A stretch of 64,000 nt of DNA from Calditrichota bacterium (GCA_013152715.1 JAADFU010000147.1:2501-66500); one strand, 5' to 3'; numbered from the stretch's first letter, positions 25,662 to 35,105 are shown. Program-made: numbers and translations. The notes: a model not told the origin generated them from the letters alone.

Positions 25662-26255
25662 ATGAAGGCAGAAGAAATTCAAGAAGAGATTCGGCTCATC
25701 AAAGCGATGGTCGAAAAGACGCGGCGTTCGACGACCGGGTCAGGAGCGTACCTCGTTGTCTGGGGTTTGCTGATCATTCTCGCTGTTGCGGTAATGTACG
25801 CGCTCATTTATCTGGAAAAGTACAATTTGATCTGGGTGGACTGGTTTGTTCTCATGGGACTGGGCGCAGCTTTTACCAGTCTCAAAGCCAGGAAGGCGGA
25901 AAAAAGGGCGACTTTCAAAACATACGCCGAAGAAACTCTAAAACATCTCTGGATTGGCAGCGGTATTGCATTTTTTCTCACGGGTTTTATTTTTCCGCTC
26001 GCAGGCGTCTATTCCTACGAGGTCATCTCCATTTTAGTGTCCACGATCGCCGGTTTGGCTGTTTTTGTTTCCGGCGGCATTTACGAATGGAATTTCCTGA
26101 AATGGTGCGGCGTAGTTTGGTGGGCAGCCGCTGTCGTCATGATTTTCGTCCATCCCAATTATCGGGCGCTGGTGTTCATTCCGGCGACGTTTTTCGGCTA
26201 TCTTTTGCCAGGAATTATCATCAATCGCATGTACAAGAAAGGCGGTGAGCAATGA
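25662..26255 (+). CDS. Polytopic membrane protein of regulator-linked operon
   Basis: A 197-aa protein. A charged, coiled N-terminal segment (about 1-30, EEIQEEIRLIKAMVEKTRR) precedes five to six hydrophobic helices (YLVVWGLLIILAVAVMYALI, VDWFVLMGLGAAFTSL, IGSGIAFFLTGFIF and others). The ATG at 25662 follows GGAGGA; upstream in-frame codons overlap the operator and are unlikely to be translated. It shares 4 nt with the next gene. Members of this arrangement (membrane protein plus PF13601-like regulator) are common but of unknown function. It may sense a membrane signal or be the regulated cargo. Confidence 0.75.
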   Translation: MKAEEIQEEIRLIKAMVEKTRRSTTGSGAYLVVWGLLIILAVAVMYALIYLEKYNLIWVDWFVLMGLGAAFTSLKARKAEKRATFKTYAEETLKHLWIGSGIAFFLTGFIFPLAGVYSYEVISILVSTIAGLAVFVSGGIYEWNFLKWCGVVWWAAAVVMIFVHPNYRALVFIPATFFGYLLPGIIINRMYKKGGEQ

Positions 26256-26563
26256 GTGCGGAAAAATTGCCCGGACTTGATCCGATCATTCATTCCCGCG
26301 TCAGGCTGGCAATTCTTTCCATTTTGATTTCATCGAAGGAAGCGGAATTCACTTTTTTGAAGGAGACCATTGGCGCCACGGACGGAAATTTGAGCGTGCA
26401 TTTGTCGAAGTTGGAGCAGGCCGGTTTCGTCAAAATAAAAAAATCTTTTGCCGGCAAAAGACCGCTGACAACGATCTCTATCACAGAAGTCGGGAAAAAG
26501 GCGTTTTCCAATTATCTCAATGCTCTGGAGAAAATTTTACATCCGGACAAGAACGCTGATTAG
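26252..26563 (+). CDS. Winged-helix transcriptional regulator (PF13601-like)
   Basis: A 103-aa MarR/ArsR-like winged helix. It begins LDPIIHSRVRLAILSILISS, then the HTH TIGATDGNLSVHLSKLEQAGFVKI and a wing KKSFAGKRPLTTISITEVGKKAF. This matches the small PF13601 regulator type. It overlaps its membrane-protein partner by 4 nt (ATGA). The nested palindromes at 25608-25631 are the natural candidate binding site. No metal- or ligand-binding residues were recognised. Confidence 0.88.
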   Translation: MSAEKLPGLDPIIHSRVRLAILSILISSKEAEFTFLKETIGATDGNLSVHLSKLEQAGFVKIKKSFAGKRPLTTISITEVGKKAFSNYLNALEKILHPDKNAD

Positions 26564-26625
26564 GTCACAGGTCGGCGCAGATTTTATTGGGCGAATGGAT
26601 TAATCGGGACTGAAAGAAATTTTTC

Positions 26626-26671
26626 AAAAAGGCTTTTTTCGGCTGATTTTGGCTGGGAGAAGCCTTTTTTT
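26626..26671 (+). terminator. Intrinsic terminator after the winged-helix gene
   Basis: AAAAAGGCTT pairs with AAGCCTTTTT around a 24-nt loop and is followed by a T-run. Confidence 0.75.
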
Positions 26672-26710
26672 GTATTTTATTTCCGCACCACAATGAATTG
26701 GATGAGAGAT

Positions 26711-26739
26711 CCTTGCAAGGGTTCGAAACCTTTGCAAGG
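26711..26739. repeat. 29-bp near-perfect palindrome (REP-like)
   Basis: CCTTGCAAGGGTTC and GAAACCTTTGCAAGG are near-perfect reverse complements; the outer CCTTGCAA/TTGCAAGG arms are exact. It is isolated in non-coding DNA, like REP or BIME-type units. Confidence 0.6.
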
Positions 26740-26799
26740 GTGGAAAAAAACATATTCATTAACAAATTTTGCATTTTATGTTGTGTTGTTTTCATTAAA

Positions 26800-26863
26800 A
26801 ATGTCTGTATGTGGGGAATGCAAATTTGCATTCGTTACTTTTCGGACACGCAGTGTATTGTGG
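26800..26863. repeat. 64-bp dispersed repeat, copy 2
   Basis: It matches 1451-1514 at 56 of 64 positions without gaps. The central palindrome is complete except for its last base (GGAATGCAAATTTGCATTCG, 26815-26834). Confidence 0.75.
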
Positions 26864-27288
26864 CGCTTGTACAAACTGCTACATAATAACGACCATCGTA
26901 AAAATACCACGATTTATCGCCGGTGCAAAACACAAAAAAACGCTCCCTGTTCATTACCGTTATTGAAACCGCAAGTATTTCATTTTGAAATCCACAATGA
27001 TGGACTTTTATTAACTCCCGATTTTATTTGGAAATCAGGGAAAAGGAATTTTGTGGTATTGAAAATGTAAGTTTAATAAAATCAACAAGAAAGATAAAAC
27101 TTGTGTTCCTATTGTAAAATAAAATTGCAATGATAGCCGTAAAATCAATGTTGGAATAGAGTTTGCTTTTTGCTGATTCTGATGAGTCCTTGCACCATGG
27201 ACCGCACCGCTTCCGATGTCTGCGCCGATTTGTGTGTCGCGCCATGCTGCACGTAAAACTGAAAAAACTGCCAAAGAGACCGGAGTCA

Positions 27289-27699
27289 ATGAAAAAAAGG
27301 AAAAGTGTAAGGAATTTTGACGGCGATTTAACCAAAATACCAGTGATCAGAAATTGGGTCGTTGATGAGTTAGGCAAATTTAAGGTTGCTGATTCAGAAA
27401 TCATTGATATTAAAGTTGCGCTGACAGAAGCTTTGTCGAATATCTTGCGCCATGCGTATGAGGATGAGTTAGTCAAGCCGATCCGGGTGAAATTGCAGGT
27501 GGATGACGACAAAGTGGAAATTGTTCTGCGCGATTTTGGGAAAAAATTTGACGCCAACAATGTCCCGAGTCCTGATCTGGAAAAAGCGTCTGAAGGCGGG
27601 TACGGCATTTATCTGATGCGAACATTGCTCGACGGCGTGGAATATGTGCCACTGGAAGTCGGTACAAAAACTGTGATGTGGAAAGATCGGAGAAAATGA
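27289..27699 (+). CDS. RsbW/SpoIIAB-like serine kinase (HATPase_c_2)
   Basis: A 136-aa GHKL ATPase. It begins after a short basic leader with LTKIPVIRNWVVDELGKF. The N-box is KVALTEALSNILRHAY, then VEIVLRDFGKKFD (G1) and GGYGIYLMRTLLDGVEY (G2), which are the anti-sigma/anti-anti-sigma kinase motifs. In known partner-switch systems this kinase binds a sigma factor or another output and phosphorylates a STAS antagonist. Its stop overlaps the first glycosyltransferase start (ATGA), putting it at the head of the polysaccharide operon. No sigma-B-type factor lies in the operon, so the output partner is not obvious. Confidence 0.88.
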   Translation: MKKRKSVRNFDGDLTKIPVIRNWVVDELGKFKVADSEIIDIKVALTEALSNILRHAYEDELVKPIRVKLQVDDDKVEIVLRDFGKKFDANNVPSPDLEKASEGGYGIYLMRTLLDGVEYVPLEVGTKTVMWKDRRK

Positions 27700-28952
27700 T
27701 GACGCACGTTTGCTTGATATTGGAGGGCACTTATCCCTATTTTGTGGGCGGAGTTTCTTCCTGGGTCCACGAAATCGTCAACGGAATGACTGATGTGGAA
27801 TTTTCTATTGTGCACTTGTATTCCGGAAAAGCGCCGGAACAGGAAAAATATCAGCTTCCGCAAAATGTGCGCGAGCTGCTGTGCCTGCCGATTTTGATCG
27901 ATAAAGATCACGCTGATTTCGAATCAATTTTGGCGCAAATTCCGGATGCTGATTTGTATCATTCTTTGTCCACAGGATTTGCCGGCTGGATCGGGACGGA
28001 GCTGAAGCGGAGGAGAATGAGGCCTCTTTTACTCACAGAACATGGCATTTATTGGCATGAGATTGAACTCGGCGCCGATGAAATCGAGTGCGGTTTCAAA
28101 GTGATGAAGATGAAACGCACGGAATTATTTTTGGGAAAAAATTGGTTTTCCTGGCTTCAATTTTTTAAAAGAATTGCCAAACAAACTTATCGGGAAGCGG
28201 ATTTAATCACGACCGTTTGCGAAACGAATCGAAGAATGGAACTGTCTGTTTCTGCAAATGCCGGAAAATGTCGCGTGATTCACAACGGCGTCAAGCTCCC
28301 GCCGATGGCAGCCAAGTCAAACTGGCAACAGTCAGCGGCTCCCTCCGTCGGCTTGGTCGGCAGAGTGACGCCAATCAAAGATATTGAAACATTCATTCGC
28401 GCCAGCGCTCGGGTGCGCAGTGTTTTTCCTGAGGCGCGTTTTTACGTCATAGGCCCCATTGAGCAGGACAGTGATTATTATTTGAAATGCAAAAATCTGG
28501 CGGAAAAATTAGGCCTGGAAAATTTATTTTTTACTGGTAGAATTAATGCGTTGAATTTTTATGCCAATCTGGATCTTGTTGCGTTGACAAGTGTGAGTGA
28601 GGGACAGCCATTCGCGCTTCTGGAAGCTATGGCGGCTGGAATTCCTGTCGTGGCAACTGATGTGGGCGGATGTGATGAAATTATTAACGGAGCAAACGAC
28701 GGTCTGGGACAAGCGGGTTTGCTCTGTCGTGTGGGCGATGTTGCCGGAATTTCCGCCGCCATGCTCCGGATATTGAAAAATCCCTCTCTCTGGCGTGAAT
28801 GTGCGCAAAATGGTAGAAAAAGAATCGAAAAATTTTATCGTTCGGAAAAGATGATTCAGCGCTATCGTCAAACTTACAGACAATTGATCGAGAAAGCAAG
28901 CACGGTAAAGATACAATCTGAAAACTATTTTACAAAAGCAAGGAGTGAATAA
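27696..28952 (+). CDS. GT4 glycosyltransferase, PelF-like (short form)
   Basis: A 418-aa cytoplasmic GT-B enzyme. The N-terminus LILEGTYPYFVGGVSSWVHE is the signature of PelF, the Pel polysaccharide transferase, and LLLTEHGIYWHE is its second conserved block. The C-terminal donor-binding half has VGLVGRVTPIKDIETFI, SVSEGQPFALLEAMAAGIPV with the E-x7-E motif, and VVATDVGGCDE. The ATG overlaps the kinase stop by 4 nt. It is shorter than PelF (about 500 aa) and lacks the insert before the donor half that the second copy at 29872 has. A nucleotide-sugar transferase; the donor is unproven. Confidence 0.9.
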   Translation: MMTHVCLILEGTYPYFVGGVSSWVHEIVNGMTDVEFSIVHLYSGKAPEQEKYQLPQNVRELLCLPILIDKDHADFESILAQIPDADLYHSLSTGFAGWIGTELKRRRMRPLLLTEHGIYWHEIELGADEIECGFKVMKMKRTELFLGKNWFSWLQFFKRIAKQTYREADLITTVCETNRRMELSVSANAGKCRVIHNGVKLPPMAAKSNWQQSAAPSVGLVGRVTPIKDIETFIRASARVRSVFPEARFYVIGPIEQDSDYYLKCKNLAEKLGLENLFFTGRINALNFYANLDLVALTSVSEGQPFALLEAMAAGIPVVATDVGGCDEIINGANDGLGQAGLLCRVGDVAGISAAMLRILKNPSLWRECAQNGRKRIEKFYRSEKMIQRYRQTYRQLIEKASTVKIQSENYFTKARSE

Positions 28953-28953
28953 A

Positions 28954-29868
28954 ATGGCGAAAATATTAGTCACCGGCGGCGCCGGATTTATTGGTAGTCA
29001 CATTGTGGAGCATTTTCATGAGACCGATGAAGTGATTGCGCTGGATAACTTGCGTAGCGGCTACAAACGAAATATTGATTCTTTCAATGTAAAATTTGTG
29101 CAGGGAAGCGTCACGGATGCGCGGCTGGTGAAAAAAGTCACTCGGGGAGTGGATTATATTTTTCATCTCGCGGCTCTGGTGAGCGTGCCGGAATCCATGT
29201 CAGAACCGGCAACCACAGTCAGTATTAACGTGAACGGAACGCTCAATTTGCTGGAAGCGGCGCGAGAAAATGGAGTGAAAAAGATTGTACTGTCAACTTC
29301 GGCGGCGATTTATGGGGATAATCCCGTTGTTCCGAAAGTAGAAACCATGCTGCCAGAGCCCAAAAGCCCGTACGCGATCACAAAATTGGACGGCGAGTAT
29401 TATTTCAAAATGTACCACGACGAATTCGGCGTGCCGACCGTGTGTTTGCGTTATTTTAATGTATTTGGCCCGCGACAGGATCCGAGTTCACAGTACGCGG
29501 CGGCAGTGCCGATTTTCATTGATCGGGCATTGCGCGAAAAGGATATCATTATTTACGGCGACGGCGAGCAAACGCGCGATTTTGTTTTTGTGAAAGATAT
29601 TGTCAAAGCCAACGTCGCTGTCGCGCAAAATCAGGAAGCGAGCGGCGTGTACAATGTCGCGCGCGGCGGTAGAATTACCATTAATGAATTGGCAGAAAAA
29701 ATAATCCGCCTGACCGGTTCCAGGTCCAGCATCAAATATGCGGCGGAAAGGGCCGGCGACGTGAAGCATTCGCAGGCGGACATTAGCAAATTAAAATCAT
29801 TAGGAATTAATCCGGATTTTGATCTCGACGAAGGACTAAAAGCAACCATTGAATTTTTCAGCAGGTGA
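28954..29868 (+). CDS. NAD-dependent sugar epimerase (GalE/WbpP-type SDR)
   Basis: A 304-aa extended short-chain dehydrogenase. It has the NAD-binding GGAGFIGSHIV at about 8-18, the catalytic STSAAIYGD segment, and YAITKLDGE (YxxxK). The substrate region contains RYFNVFGPRQDPSSQYAAAVP. This is the family of UDP-glucose and UDP-GlcNAc/GalNAc 4-epimerases and related enzymes. Placed between two PelF-like transferases, a GlcNAc-GalNAc or Glc-Gal interconversion is most plausible; Pel clusters in other bacteria carry the epimerase PelX in the same sense. It starts 1 nt after the preceding stop, with AAGGAG upstream. Confidence 0.9.
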   Translation: MAKILVTGGAGFIGSHIVEHFHETDEVIALDNLRSGYKRNIDSFNVKFVQGSVTDARLVKKVTRGVDYIFHLAALVSVPESMSEPATTVSINVNGTLNLLEAARENGVKKIVLSTSAAIYGDNPVVPKVETMLPEPKSPYAITKLDGEYYFKMYHDEFGVPTVCLRYFNVFGPRQDPSSQYAAAVPIFIDRALREKDIIIYGDGEQTRDFVFVKDIVKANVAVAQNQEASGVYNVARGGRITINELAEKIIRLTGSRSSIKYAAERAGDVKHSQADISKLKSLGINPDFDLDEGLKATIEFFSR

Positions 29869-29871
29869 GTC

Positions 29872-31482
29872 ATGGAAAAAAATCGCATTTCAGTGTTGAT
29901 GGAGACAGAAGGGACATATCCGTACGCGGGTGGTGGTGTGAGCACCTGGTGCGATATTTTAGCCAGCGAATTGAGTCAGGTTGATTTTTACGTTTACGCG
30001 ATTACGGGCGCGCCGACTTTTAAATTGAAATATTCGCCGCCGAAAAATGTACGCAAAATCCAGCAGATTCCGCTCTGGGGCGTTATTGAGCCGTCAGAGT
30101 ACATTTTGCCGGATGTGCCGTTCTCGGAGATTTATTCTCGGCGGAAACAAACCACGGAAGATATTATTGCTGAAAAATTCATTCCCTACTTCCGCACGCT
30201 GATTCGCGAGATATTGTTTCCTGACGAAAGGGTCATTTTGTTGGCCGACGTCTTCCACAGAATGTACCGCTATTTTCTCAGTTATGATTATAAGGAAACA
30301 TTTCGCTCCAGGATTGTTTGGGAGACATTTAAAAAAGAAGTCATGGATTATTATTACGATCGCGCGTTGGACGAAGAAATTCCCTCGATATTTGACATCA
30401 CGACTACCATGCGCTGGCTCTATTTTTATCTCATGGGAATTCATGCGCCTATTCCGGAGACGGACGTTACCCACGCCACCATCGCCGGGTTCAGCGGACT
30501 GGCAAGCATTATTTCCAAATTGGAGTACGGAACTCCGATGATTGTAACCGATCACGGCGTTTTTGTGCGGGAGCGTTACATTGCTATTTCCAATGCCGAT
30601 TTTTCGTTTTTTACTAAAAAATTTCTCATGAACTTGTCGATCATCGTGAGCAAATTGAGTTACATCTTTGCCGATCAGGTTTCTCCGGTGGCGAACTTCA
30701 ATATTCGCTGGGAAAAACTGTTCGGCGCTGACATGAAAAAGATAGAAACAATTTACAATGGAATTGACCCGGGAATTTTTGTGCCGAAAAGCAAACCAGA
30801 AAGGTCGCGGGGCAGACCCACTGTTGTGGCGGCAGCGCATGTGATGCCGCTCAAAGATATTGAGACCATGATTCGTTCTTGCGATTACGTGCGCAAAAAA
30901 ATCCCCAATGTGAAATATGTGGTTTACGGATCGCTGGAGGTGGCGCCGGATTACGTCGCCAAATGCAGAAATTTGATTCGGGAGTTGAATCTGGAAGAAA
31001 ATTTTGAGTTAGGCGGCTACCACAACAAACCGACGGAAATTTACAACGAGGGCGATGTCAGCGCGCTTTCCAGTATTTCGGAAGGATTTCCTTACACCGT
31101 TTTGGAGTCCATGGCGTGCGGCAGGCCTGTCGTGGCGACGGATGTTGGCGGCGTCAAAGAGGCGTTGGCTGGTTACGGCGTCATTGTGAAACCGCGAGAC
31201 GGGGCGGCGTTCGGCGAGGGCGTGATTCAACTTTTGCGCGATCCTGAATTGCGTCAGCATTTGGGACGGCTGGCGCGCGAGCAGGTGCTGTTGAAATTTC
31301 GCATTTCGACTTCGATAGATCACTACTGGCAAGCGTATCAGCGATTGCGCAAACTGAAGCGAAAACGCAACCAAGCCTTCAAAAATATTTCTGACGCGCC
31401 GATGAAGAAAATATTTGAAAAAATTTTAAGGCCCGACGAGCGGCTAATTTCTGATGAGAAATCACACGAATTGGTTAATTGA
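29872..31482 (+). CDS. GT4 glycosyltransferase, PelF-like (long form)
   Basis: A 536-aa cytoplasmic GT-B enzyme. It begins ETEGTYPYAGGGVSTWCDIL, has DVTHATIAGFSGLASIISKL, then the PelF block IVTDHGVFVRERYIAI at about 222-238. The C-terminal half contains IETIYNGIDPGIF, AHVMPLKDIETMIRSC and the SISEGFPYTVLESMACGRPV motif with the E-x7-E pair. Its size and block order match PelF well, including the central region missing from the gene upstream. The two transferases may add different sugars or alternate in a repeating unit. A tail of about 45 basic residues follows the fold. Confidence 0.92.
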   Translation: MEKNRISVLMETEGTYPYAGGGVSTWCDILASELSQVDFYVYAITGAPTFKLKYSPPKNVRKIQQIPLWGVIEPSEYILPDVPFSEIYSRRKQTTEDIIAEKFIPYFRTLIREILFPDERVILLADVFHRMYRYFLSYDYKETFRSRIVWETFKKEVMDYYYDRALDEEIPSIFDITTTMRWLYFYLMGIHAPIPETDVTHATIAGFSGLASIISKLEYGTPMIVTDHGVFVRERYIAISNADFSFFTKKFLMNLSIIVSKLSYIFADQVSPVANFNIRWEKLFGADMKKIETIYNGIDPGIFVPKSKPERSRGRPTVVAAAHVMPLKDIETMIRSCDYVRKKIPNVKYVVYGSLEVAPDYVAKCRNLIRELNLEENFELGGYHNKPTEIYNEGDVSALSSISEGFPYTVLESMACGRPVVATDVGGVKEALAGYGVIVKPRDGAAFGEGVIQLLRDPELRQHLGRLAREQVLLKFRISTSIDHYWQAYQRLRKLKRKRNQAFKNISDAPMKKIFEKILRPDERLISDEKSHELVN

Positions 31483-31485
31483 GCG

Positions 31486-33129
31486 ATGAGCGAAGCTGCT
31501 GAAAATAAAAATGAAGAACGCGCGAATTTTACTTTTGAAATGGAATCGGATCCCCGCAAAAGGGAACTGACATTCAAGGTCGTAGAAAATATTCAGCGAC
31601 CGCTTGACAGGTGGGCGGTTGCCGCTATTTTGGAATCCATGGGATTACGCGACAAAGATGCGCGTCAGGAGTTCGGAACAGAAACGATTTTTCGACTGGC
31701 GGAAGAAGTCTATGCTATTTGCCAGCGCGATGGAGAAATTCAAAATTTGCTCGCTTCACAACTAAAAGAAAAACAAAAGATTGAAAATACAATTAAAAGT
31801 TTTGTTAAATACTATTCCCGCGGCTTGAGTTTCATGATTCCGGTTTTGGGACAAATTGCGTTGTTGTTTCTCTTTCGCTATTCTTTGTGGGCGTACATTG
31901 AATTCACCGAAGCGCAGGCTACGGTAGTTGCCTTGGGAACGATCTTGAGTTTTATCGTCAGCGGTGGCTTCGTTCAAGCTGCGGGCAGGGATGTACTATT
32001 TTACTTGAACGCCGGAGAATATTTGCTGGCGAGGATGAGTTATCTGAGATTGTTCCGCTACCACGGGTTGATTGTGATTGGACTGACGATCTTCTTTTTC
32101 GCAAGCAATATTTTATTCCCGTTTTTCAGAACGGAAATGGCAATCAATAGCCTGATTTATTTTGTTCTTTTGTCAGAATTATGGTTTGCACTAACTATTT
32201 TGTATTTGGCCAAACATTATTTTGTTGTTCTGTTCGTGACTGTTGTCGGCATTTTGCCAGTGTGGGCGGTCATGAATTTCACGGATTGGGGAATATTCAA
32301 GGCGCATTTTGCCGGACTGTTGTTTGCCAATGCGTTGAGTTGGCTTTATGCTTTGCTTTGGTTTCGCGGCAAAATTCGCCGACAAAAAATTAAAAATCCG
32401 GCACGTCTTCCTCAACGCGCGATTATGGCGTACGTCACATCGCCTTATTTCGTGTACGGGACGCTCTATTTTTGCTTTCTATTCGTCGATCGACTTGTCA
32501 GTTGGTCCGTTTTCGAATCCGGCGGTCCGACAACGCTCATTTGGTTTCGCACGCCGTACGAGTTGGGGATGGATTGGGCGCTGTTGTCGCTGTTCATCAC
32601 CATTGCGCTGCTGGAGTTCACGATTGAGCGTTTTTCTGCGACGCTCATTCCGACGCAAGACGATTTGCAGATTTTTGACATGGACCATTTTATTCACATT
32701 TATCGACGTTTTCAGCGCCGGCAATTTGTCGCGCTGATTGTTTTGGGCATGGGGAGTATTGTCGCGACCTATTTCGGAGTAATGTATCTGCGGCGTTTCG
32801 ATTACATTCGCGAAGTGAGAGATTTTTTCAGCAACAGAATTACATTTTTTGCATTTTACGTTGCGGCAATTTCCTATTTGTTCATGGCAATAGGCCTTTT
32901 TAACGGATTGTTTTTTCTGACATTATCTCGTCTCAATTTCGCAGTGAAGGCTATTGCCGTCGGCTTGCTGGTGAATATTTTTACCGGGGTTTTGTTGAGT
33001 CGCTGGTTCGGTTACGAATTTGGCGTTTTCGGCTTGCTTGCCGGATCGATTGTTTTCGCGGCGCTTTCGTCAAGATATTCAACAGAATTTTTTAAAAAAC
33101 TGGATTACTTTTATTATTCGGCCTATTGA
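31486..33129 (+). CDS. PelG-like polytopic membrane protein
   Basis: A 547-aa protein. The first 90 residues are cytoplasmic (RPLDRWAVAAILESMGLRDK and DARQEFGTETIFRLAEEVY, a small helical domain I do not recognise). About twelve hydrophobic helices from residue 110 follow. The layout resembles MATE/PST-type flippases such as PelG, which works with PelF in polymer synthesis and transport. The clearest similarity is architectural and positional, since residue-level similarity is weak. Adjacent helices contain WFRTPYELGMDWALLSLF. It starts 3 nt after the PelF-like stop and overlaps the next gene by 1 nt. Confidence 0.65.
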   Translation: MSEAAENKNEERANFTFEMESDPRKRELTFKVVENIQRPLDRWAVAAILESMGLRDKDARQEFGTETIFRLAEEVYAICQRDGEIQNLLASQLKEKQKIENTIKSFVKYYSRGLSFMIPVLGQIALLFLFRYSLWAYIEFTEAQATVVALGTILSFIVSGGFVQAAGRDVLFYLNAGEYLLARMSYLRLFRYHGLIVIGLTIFFFASNILFPFFRTEMAINSLIYFVLLSELWFALTILYLAKHYFVVLFVTVVGILPVWAVMNFTDWGIFKAHFAGLLFANALSWLYALLWFRGKIRRQKIKNPARLPQRAIMAYVTSPYFVYGTLYFCFLFVDRLVSWSVFESGGPTTLIWFRTPYELGMDWALLSLFITIALLEFTIERFSATLIPTQDDLQIFDMDHFIHIYRRFQRRQFVALIVLGMGSIVATYFGVMYLRRFDYIREVRDFFSNRITFFAFYVAAISYLFMAIGLFNGLFFLTLSRLNFAVKAIAVGLLVNIFTGVLLSRWFGYEFGVFGLLAGSIVFAALSSRYSTEFFKKLDYFYYSAY

Positions 33130-35105
33130 TGATGGATGCTTATCTTGAAAATACTATCGCAGGATTTTTTCGCGCGCTGATTCTTCTTTTTCTGTTATTT
33201 GTTGCGCTACCGAAATTGTTGCTCGGGCGCGAAAAATTATCTCACGGATCGGATAATATTTTTGCCGGATTCATTCTGACGAGCAGCTTTGTCATTGTCG
33301 CCGTCTTTTTTCTGTCGATAATCCGAATTTATGATTCAATTTCGCTGTATTTGGGCGTTGGACTTTTTTCGGCAATTTTCGTTCTTACGGGCGATTATGG
33401 CAAAGGCGGTAATCTGTTGACCCGTTTTAATTACAACGGATTGAAATTTTTGGAGAGAGATGCTTCTGATTGGTTGAGAAGATTAATTTTCAGAAAACGC
33501 CGGCGACAAAACGCAAGGCAAGAACCTTATGCCTTTGTGTGGAACATTATGTTGGCGATCGTGATGATCGTCGCCGCTGGGATGCGGCTGATTCCTGTCG
33601 TTCGCACCGCATCGCCATTTTCCGTCGAGGCGTACAAAACGCTGGAATATGTGAAATCCCTGGGGACAAAGAGCCTTTTTTACGATCAAATGTTTGTCCC
33701 CAAAGGTTTGCATGCGATTATCGACGTCGTTTTCCAGTTTTCCCGCGTTAACCCACAAACATTGGTTCACATTTTTGGCGCGGTGACGGCTTTAATATTG
33801 ATGATAGCGATTCATCATGTCGTTTTTCGAGTCACAGCAAACAGACCCAGCGCATTGCTGGCAGCGGCAATTTTCGGTGTTTTTTCCAGACTGTTGCCGG
33901 TGAGTCTGGAGCAGCAGGTTGAAGCGAATTCGATTGTGCTGGCGTCGTTGTTTTTGATTTTAAGTCTGTCTTTTACTATCGACTTTGTCAGTTCGCCCTC
34001 ACTTTTTTTCGGAGTCGCGGCTTTCCTCGGAGTGATGGTGAGCGTTTTGGTCAGCTATTTCAGCGCAGTCATTTTTATACTTTTTGTGCCGGTGATTTCA
34101 CTGTGCGCCATGTTCGCCCCAAATTCTCATGGAAAAAATGGGAGGCGACGATTTCTTTCCGGCGCGATATTCGCGCTATCTGTTGCCGGCATTTATTTGC
34201 TCTATTGGCAGTTGGCGGCAAATCCCATGTTCGTGGGAATCGTCAAGAATATTGTGACCGATGATTTATTCATGCGATTCGCGCGAGAGGAAATGGTGTT
34301 GAGCAAAAATATATTTTTTTATGTGAGTCTTGGGCTGGGAATTTCGAGCATGTTGCTATTCCTGAAGATGAAAACAAGCCTGTGGCGAGCTCATTATTTC
34401 GTCTGGGGATTGATGACCGTCATTTTGGCAGTTTTTTGGTACGGGGAAAATTTGGAAATTCCCATCGATTTGAATCGGGCGCAAGTCGGTTTCGTTTTAT
34501 CGCTATTTGTTTGCATCTCTCTCGGATTAGTCGTGTATGGTTTGCTTTTCCGTTTTCTGCAAAAACGTGTTGGCAGAGAAAATGTCACTCCTTTGCGAGT
34601 GACCGTCTGGGGTCTTGTCGTCATTTTGATTTTTTTTGAAATTTTCTTGTTTCTGAAGGCGCCGACAATTGCCCGTTTTCAATACCAAACCGAGCCCGAC
34701 GGCTATGTGCGCGCTATTTATGAAATTGAAAAAAAATACGATCCCTTTGAGTGGATGGTCGTGTCTCATTTCGGCAGCAAAGTTGAAGTGCAAAATTATG
34801 GCAAATACATGGATTATCTCTATTTTCTGAAATATTACAATCCGCGCAGTTTCAATGAAAAATCGGGCAGCGTCATTCCAGCGAGTCATTTATTTATTTT
34901 TATTGAAAAAGACAAAACGCAGAATCACGTGGACACGGCGTTATTGCCGAAGATTCCCGATTTAAATGACAGACTTCAAAAATGGTGCGCTGAATTTGCC
35001 AAAAGGAATAACAATATTCATGTTTTTTACGAAGATGAACAAGTGCAGGTTTATCAGATAGATATTCCCAAAAAGAAAAAGACCATTTCCGATCAATTGA
35101 GTTGA
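33129..35105 (+). CDS. Large polytopic membrane protein, GT-C-like
   Basis: A 658-aa protein with about 13 hydrophobic helices and a final soluble domain of about 150 residues (EPDGYVRAIYEIEKKYDPFE onward). The central part, LIPVVRTASPFSVEAYKTLE through FSRLLPVSLEQQVEANSIVL, has the look of an STT3/GT-C oligosaccharyl-transferase fold: a charged loop after TM1 and helices with the FSRL and EQQ motifs. It has no standard PelE features. It may be a glycosyltransferase that uses lipid-linked sugars or modifies the polymer. The start overlaps the previous stop (TGATG). Not a recognised family. Confidence 0.55.
   Translation: MMDAYLENTIAGFFRALILLFLLFVALPKLLLGREKLSHGSDNIFAGFILTSSFVIVAVFFLSIIRIYDSISLYLGVGLFSAIFVLTGDYGKGGNLLTRFNYNGLKFLERDASDWLRRLIFRKRRRQNARQEPYAFVWNIMLAIVMIVAAGMRLIPVVRTASPFSVEAYKTLEYVKSLGTKSLFYDQMFVPKGLHAIIDVVFQFSRVNPQTLVHIFGAVTALILMIAIHHVVFRVTANRPSALLAAAIFGVFSRLLPVSLEQQVEANSIVLASLFLILSLSFTIDFVSSPSLFFGVAAFLGVMVSVLVSYFSAVIFILFVPVISLCAMFAPNSHGKNGRRRFLSGAIFALSVAGIYLLYWQLAANPMFVGIVKNIVTDDLFMRFAREEMVLSKNIFFYVSLGLGISSMLLFLKMKTSLWRAHYFVWGLMTVILAVFWYGENLEIPIDLNRAQVGFVLSLFVCISLGLVVYGLLFRFLQKRVGRENVTPLRVTVWGLVVILIFFEIFLFLKAPTIARFQYQTEPDGYVRAIYEIEKKYDPFEWMVVSHFGSKVEVQNYGKYMDYLYFLKYYNPRSFNEKSGSVIPASHLFIFIEKDKTQNHVDTALLPKIPDLNDRLQKWCAEFAKRNNNIHVFYEDEQVQVYQIDIPKKKKTISDQLS

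Larger units (their letters stand above)
26564..27288. other. 725-bp region without recognised gene
   Basis: Apart from the terminator (26626-26671), the palindrome at 26711-26739 and the 64-bp repeat copy (26800-26863), nothing coding could be supported. Short frames on both strands have no family features. The leader and promoter of the polysaccharide locus must lie in the last 250 bases, but no clear -35/-10 pair was found. Confidence 0.6.

Noticed and set aside
30094-30840. A 248-codon open frame on the minus strand inside the long PelF-like gene
   Set aside because: The plus strand has clear GT4 motifs in this interval. The antisense translation has no family pattern, and long antisense frames are expected in genes of this codon use.
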